Below are positions 61,848 through 64,000 of a DNA stretch of 64,000 nt, piece by piece. Source of the DNA: Sulfurovum sp. (GTDB taxonomy: Bacteria; Campylobacterota; Campylobacteria; Campylobacterales; Sulfurovaceae). Position 1 is the stretch's first letter. Every line of letters starts with the position of its first letter. The notes under the pieces were generated by a model. It had not been told where the DNA came from. It ran no database searches and worked only from the letters and a program-made list of their open reading frames with translations. The position numbers and the translations under genes were made by a program. Location: contig JAUZSE010000021.1 in assembly GCA_030949725.1 (NCBI GenBank), forward strand, positions 1-64,000, given 5' to 3'.

Positions 61848-62519
61848 TTACTTTGCTGTCAAACTATAACCTACATTAGGCGTATTTATTATTTCTACCT
61901 TAGGCAACTTTTTACGCAATCTACTAAGTAATTCTCGTAAGGAACTAGCATGGTCTCTATCATCTCTCCAAATACCAAAGATAAGTTGTTCTATAGTAAC
62001 ATGATACTGTCTATTTTTAAGTAATATACATAGACAACAGTGTTCTTGTTTGCTTAGTTGTATAGGGTTGTTTTGATAAAGTAATATTTTATTTTCATAA
62101 GAATACGTATATGCTCCTAGATGAATATCTTGTGAGGGTTCAACTTTTATTTGACTTCTATGGCTTTGTACAAGCAGTAAGATTGCTTCTATGTCAGAAA
62201 AAATCACAGGTTTTTTGAGATAGCCTAAGGGTTTTACCACACAGGCTTTTTCAATCGTATCTTTGTCTATATAAGAAGTAATAAAGACACAAGAAATATT
62301 AGGATATTTATCATAAATACTTATAGCAAGCTCTATACCATCTGCTGCACCTTTGATGTTAATATCCATCAAAATTAAATCTACAGTATCATGTTCCAAA
62401 TAGCTTAAAAGGGTCTTAGCATTATCATGTACACTGACTACTTCATGCCCTGCAGAGAGAGTAGCTTTTTTTAAAAATAGTGATGTAATTCCCTCATCTT
62501 CTACGATAATAATTCTCAT
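61848..62519 (-). CDS. OmpR-type response regulator
   Basis: MRIIIVEDEGITSLFLKKATLSAGHEVV...DLILMDINIKGAADGIEL; C-terminal winged helix RELLSRLRKKLPKVEIINTPNVGYSLTAK. Confidence 0.93.
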   Translation of the reverse strand: MRIIIVEDEGITSLFLKKATLSAGHEVVSVHDNAKTLLSYLEHDTVDLILMDINIKGAADGIELAISIYDKYPNISCVFITSYIDKDTIEKACVVKPLGYLKKPVIFSDIEAILLLVQSHRSQIKVEPSQDIHLGAYTYSYENKILLYQNNPIQLSKQEHCCLCILLKNRQYHVTIEQLIFGIWRDDRDHASSLRELLSRLRKKLPKVEIINTPNVGYSLTAK

Positions 62520-64000
62520 ACATTCCCCTCTTTCTCAAATATTATTTCATGTCGTAACCCTCCGACATTGGTACTTTTTATCTCACCATTTATCTGATAG
62601 CTTACTATAGATTCTACAATTTGAAAACCAAAACCCTCTTGCATTTTTTGAATATCTGCACCTTTTCCATTATCTGAGACTATCAGGGTATAGGTATCTT
62701 CTTCTAGGCTATAAAGCTTGATAGTAATGCTTTTATTTGTAGCCTCTAGGCTAAAGGCATGTTTGAGTGCATTGGTAATAAGTTCATTGATGATGAGACC
62801 CAAAGGCACAGAGAGTTCCAAATTTAATTTTATGTCCGTACAGACGATGTCAAAAGAAATATCCTCTGCTCTCATACCTTGTTGTAGGTCATTGACCAAA
62901 GACTCTATATACTCTTGCATATTTATATGGGTGAGGTCATTGGATTGATAGAGCTTCTCATGGATGAAAGCAATAGACTGGATTCTATGGGTCATATCAT
63001 CAAGTATTTTTTTAGAGTTTTCATCTTTTATCTCCATGCTTTGCAAAGAAAGTAAAGAAGCGATAATCTGTAAGTTATTTTTGACACGGTGATAGAGTTC
63101 TTTAAACAGTACATTTTTATTGTCTATTTCTAGGTAGAGTTCTTGATTACTTTCTTTGAGTTCAGAGGTGCGTTGCCTTACCTTTGTCTCCAAGTTTTGA
63201 GTCAACTCTTGTAGTGCCTTTTCTCTTTCTTGTGATTGACGAAAAACAACATTATAATTGTATGCAAGGTTCAAAGAAAGTAAAGTGAGTTCAAATATAG
63301 CACCTATTTGAGCACCATAATTCGTCAAGGTATTCATAGGGATTAATCCAATATTTTGCATCACGGTAATCGTAGAACCCAAAAATAATACTCCCCAAGC
63401 AATAACAAATATTTTTGCCGAGGTAGTGCGATGCTTATACCATACATAGATAGAAATAGCTATTAAAGTAAGTGAAGACACGATAGCAAGTCCTGTCATC
63501 ATTTGAGCCATTACTATATAAGGTAAAATAAAAGTCATCATGAGTAAAGCCATATAGACATGCTTAATCCACCCTAAATAATACGTTATTCGCTTTTCAT
63601 AATGTTTTAAATCCAGATAGACAATAGTAAAACCTATAGAAAGGTAGTTTGCCAATATAAAGAATACAGGCACAACAAAGAGATTGAGCTGGGCATAATC
63701 GAGGATAGAGAAGTTTGAGACTCAGTCCATTCATCGTAAAGTGTAAGAAAAAATAGACCAAATGAAAGGTAGCATAGTGAAAATATACCTTTTCTCTGAT
63801 GATAAGAAAAAGTATAAAATTGTAGCTTATAATGATAAAGATGATGCCATAATAAATACCCAAAAATAGCTCATCTTCAAATTTATATTTTTTATAAGCT
63901 TCTGCTGTATAAAACTTTATGCCTATATTGAATGCTGAACTTGACTCTATTTTAAAAAGTAATTCTTTTGTACTATTGGCTTCTACTGTATAAGGTATAG
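62516..64000 (-). CDS. 7TMR-DISM sensor histidine kinase (HisKA_2 type), N-terminus beyond window, frameshift near 63690-63715
   Basis: ELYHRVKNNLQIIASLLSLQSMEI; NELITNALKHAF; seven-TM region; FEDELFLGIYYGIIFIIISYNFILFLI in adjacent frame. Confidence 0.88.

Noticed and set aside
1-64000. CRISPR arrays, rRNA, tRNA, prophage or transposase genes
   Set aside because: No regularly spaced repeats, no recognisable rRNA/tRNA sequence and no integrase/transposase-like protein noticed by eye; a tRNAscan/CRISPR scan would be needed to exclude them formally.

Overview
The window is chromosomal DNA from a sulfur-oxidising, Sulfurovum/Sulfurimonas-like Campylobacterota; this assignment comes from gene content and protein style, not a search. 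From left to right it holds: tsf-rpsB; a very long exonuclease-RecQ-UvrD composite helicase gene; bcp; a GtrA/GtrB/PMT glycosyltransferase cluster; a DUF3482 GTPase/DUF2868 pair; a malic enzyme; a small DUF2335 accessory locus; a Psr/Ttr-like molybdopterin oxidoreductase operon with TorD-type chaperone and ferredoxin; a soxXYZAB operon with porin, SoxH-like hydrolase, thioredoxin-like, DsrE-like and DUF302 genes; a sensor/kinase/regulator set; a roughly 18 kb co-directional operon (35956-54014) with a PgsB/CapB-like ligase and a tandem PgsC/CapC-like membrane protein; and a housekeeping segment (dapE, gatC, pilT, cvpA, fur, lysS) ending in a two-component system. The best candidate for an undescribed system is the 18 kb Pgs-like operon. 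It contains a HEAT-like + Mur-ligase fusion, a double CapC-like protein carrying two degenerate copies of a hydrolase-like domain whose possibly active third copy is the neighbouring gene, a giant OmpA-like + beta-barrel outer-membrane protein, a large beta-rich periplasmic ORFan, and a CHASE2/GAF/degenerate-kinase membrane protein. Many genes are split in the ORF track by single-base indels, mostly in homopolymers. I rebuilt several by hand; removing or adding one base gives continuous conserved protein, so most apparent pseudogenes are probably sequence artefacts.
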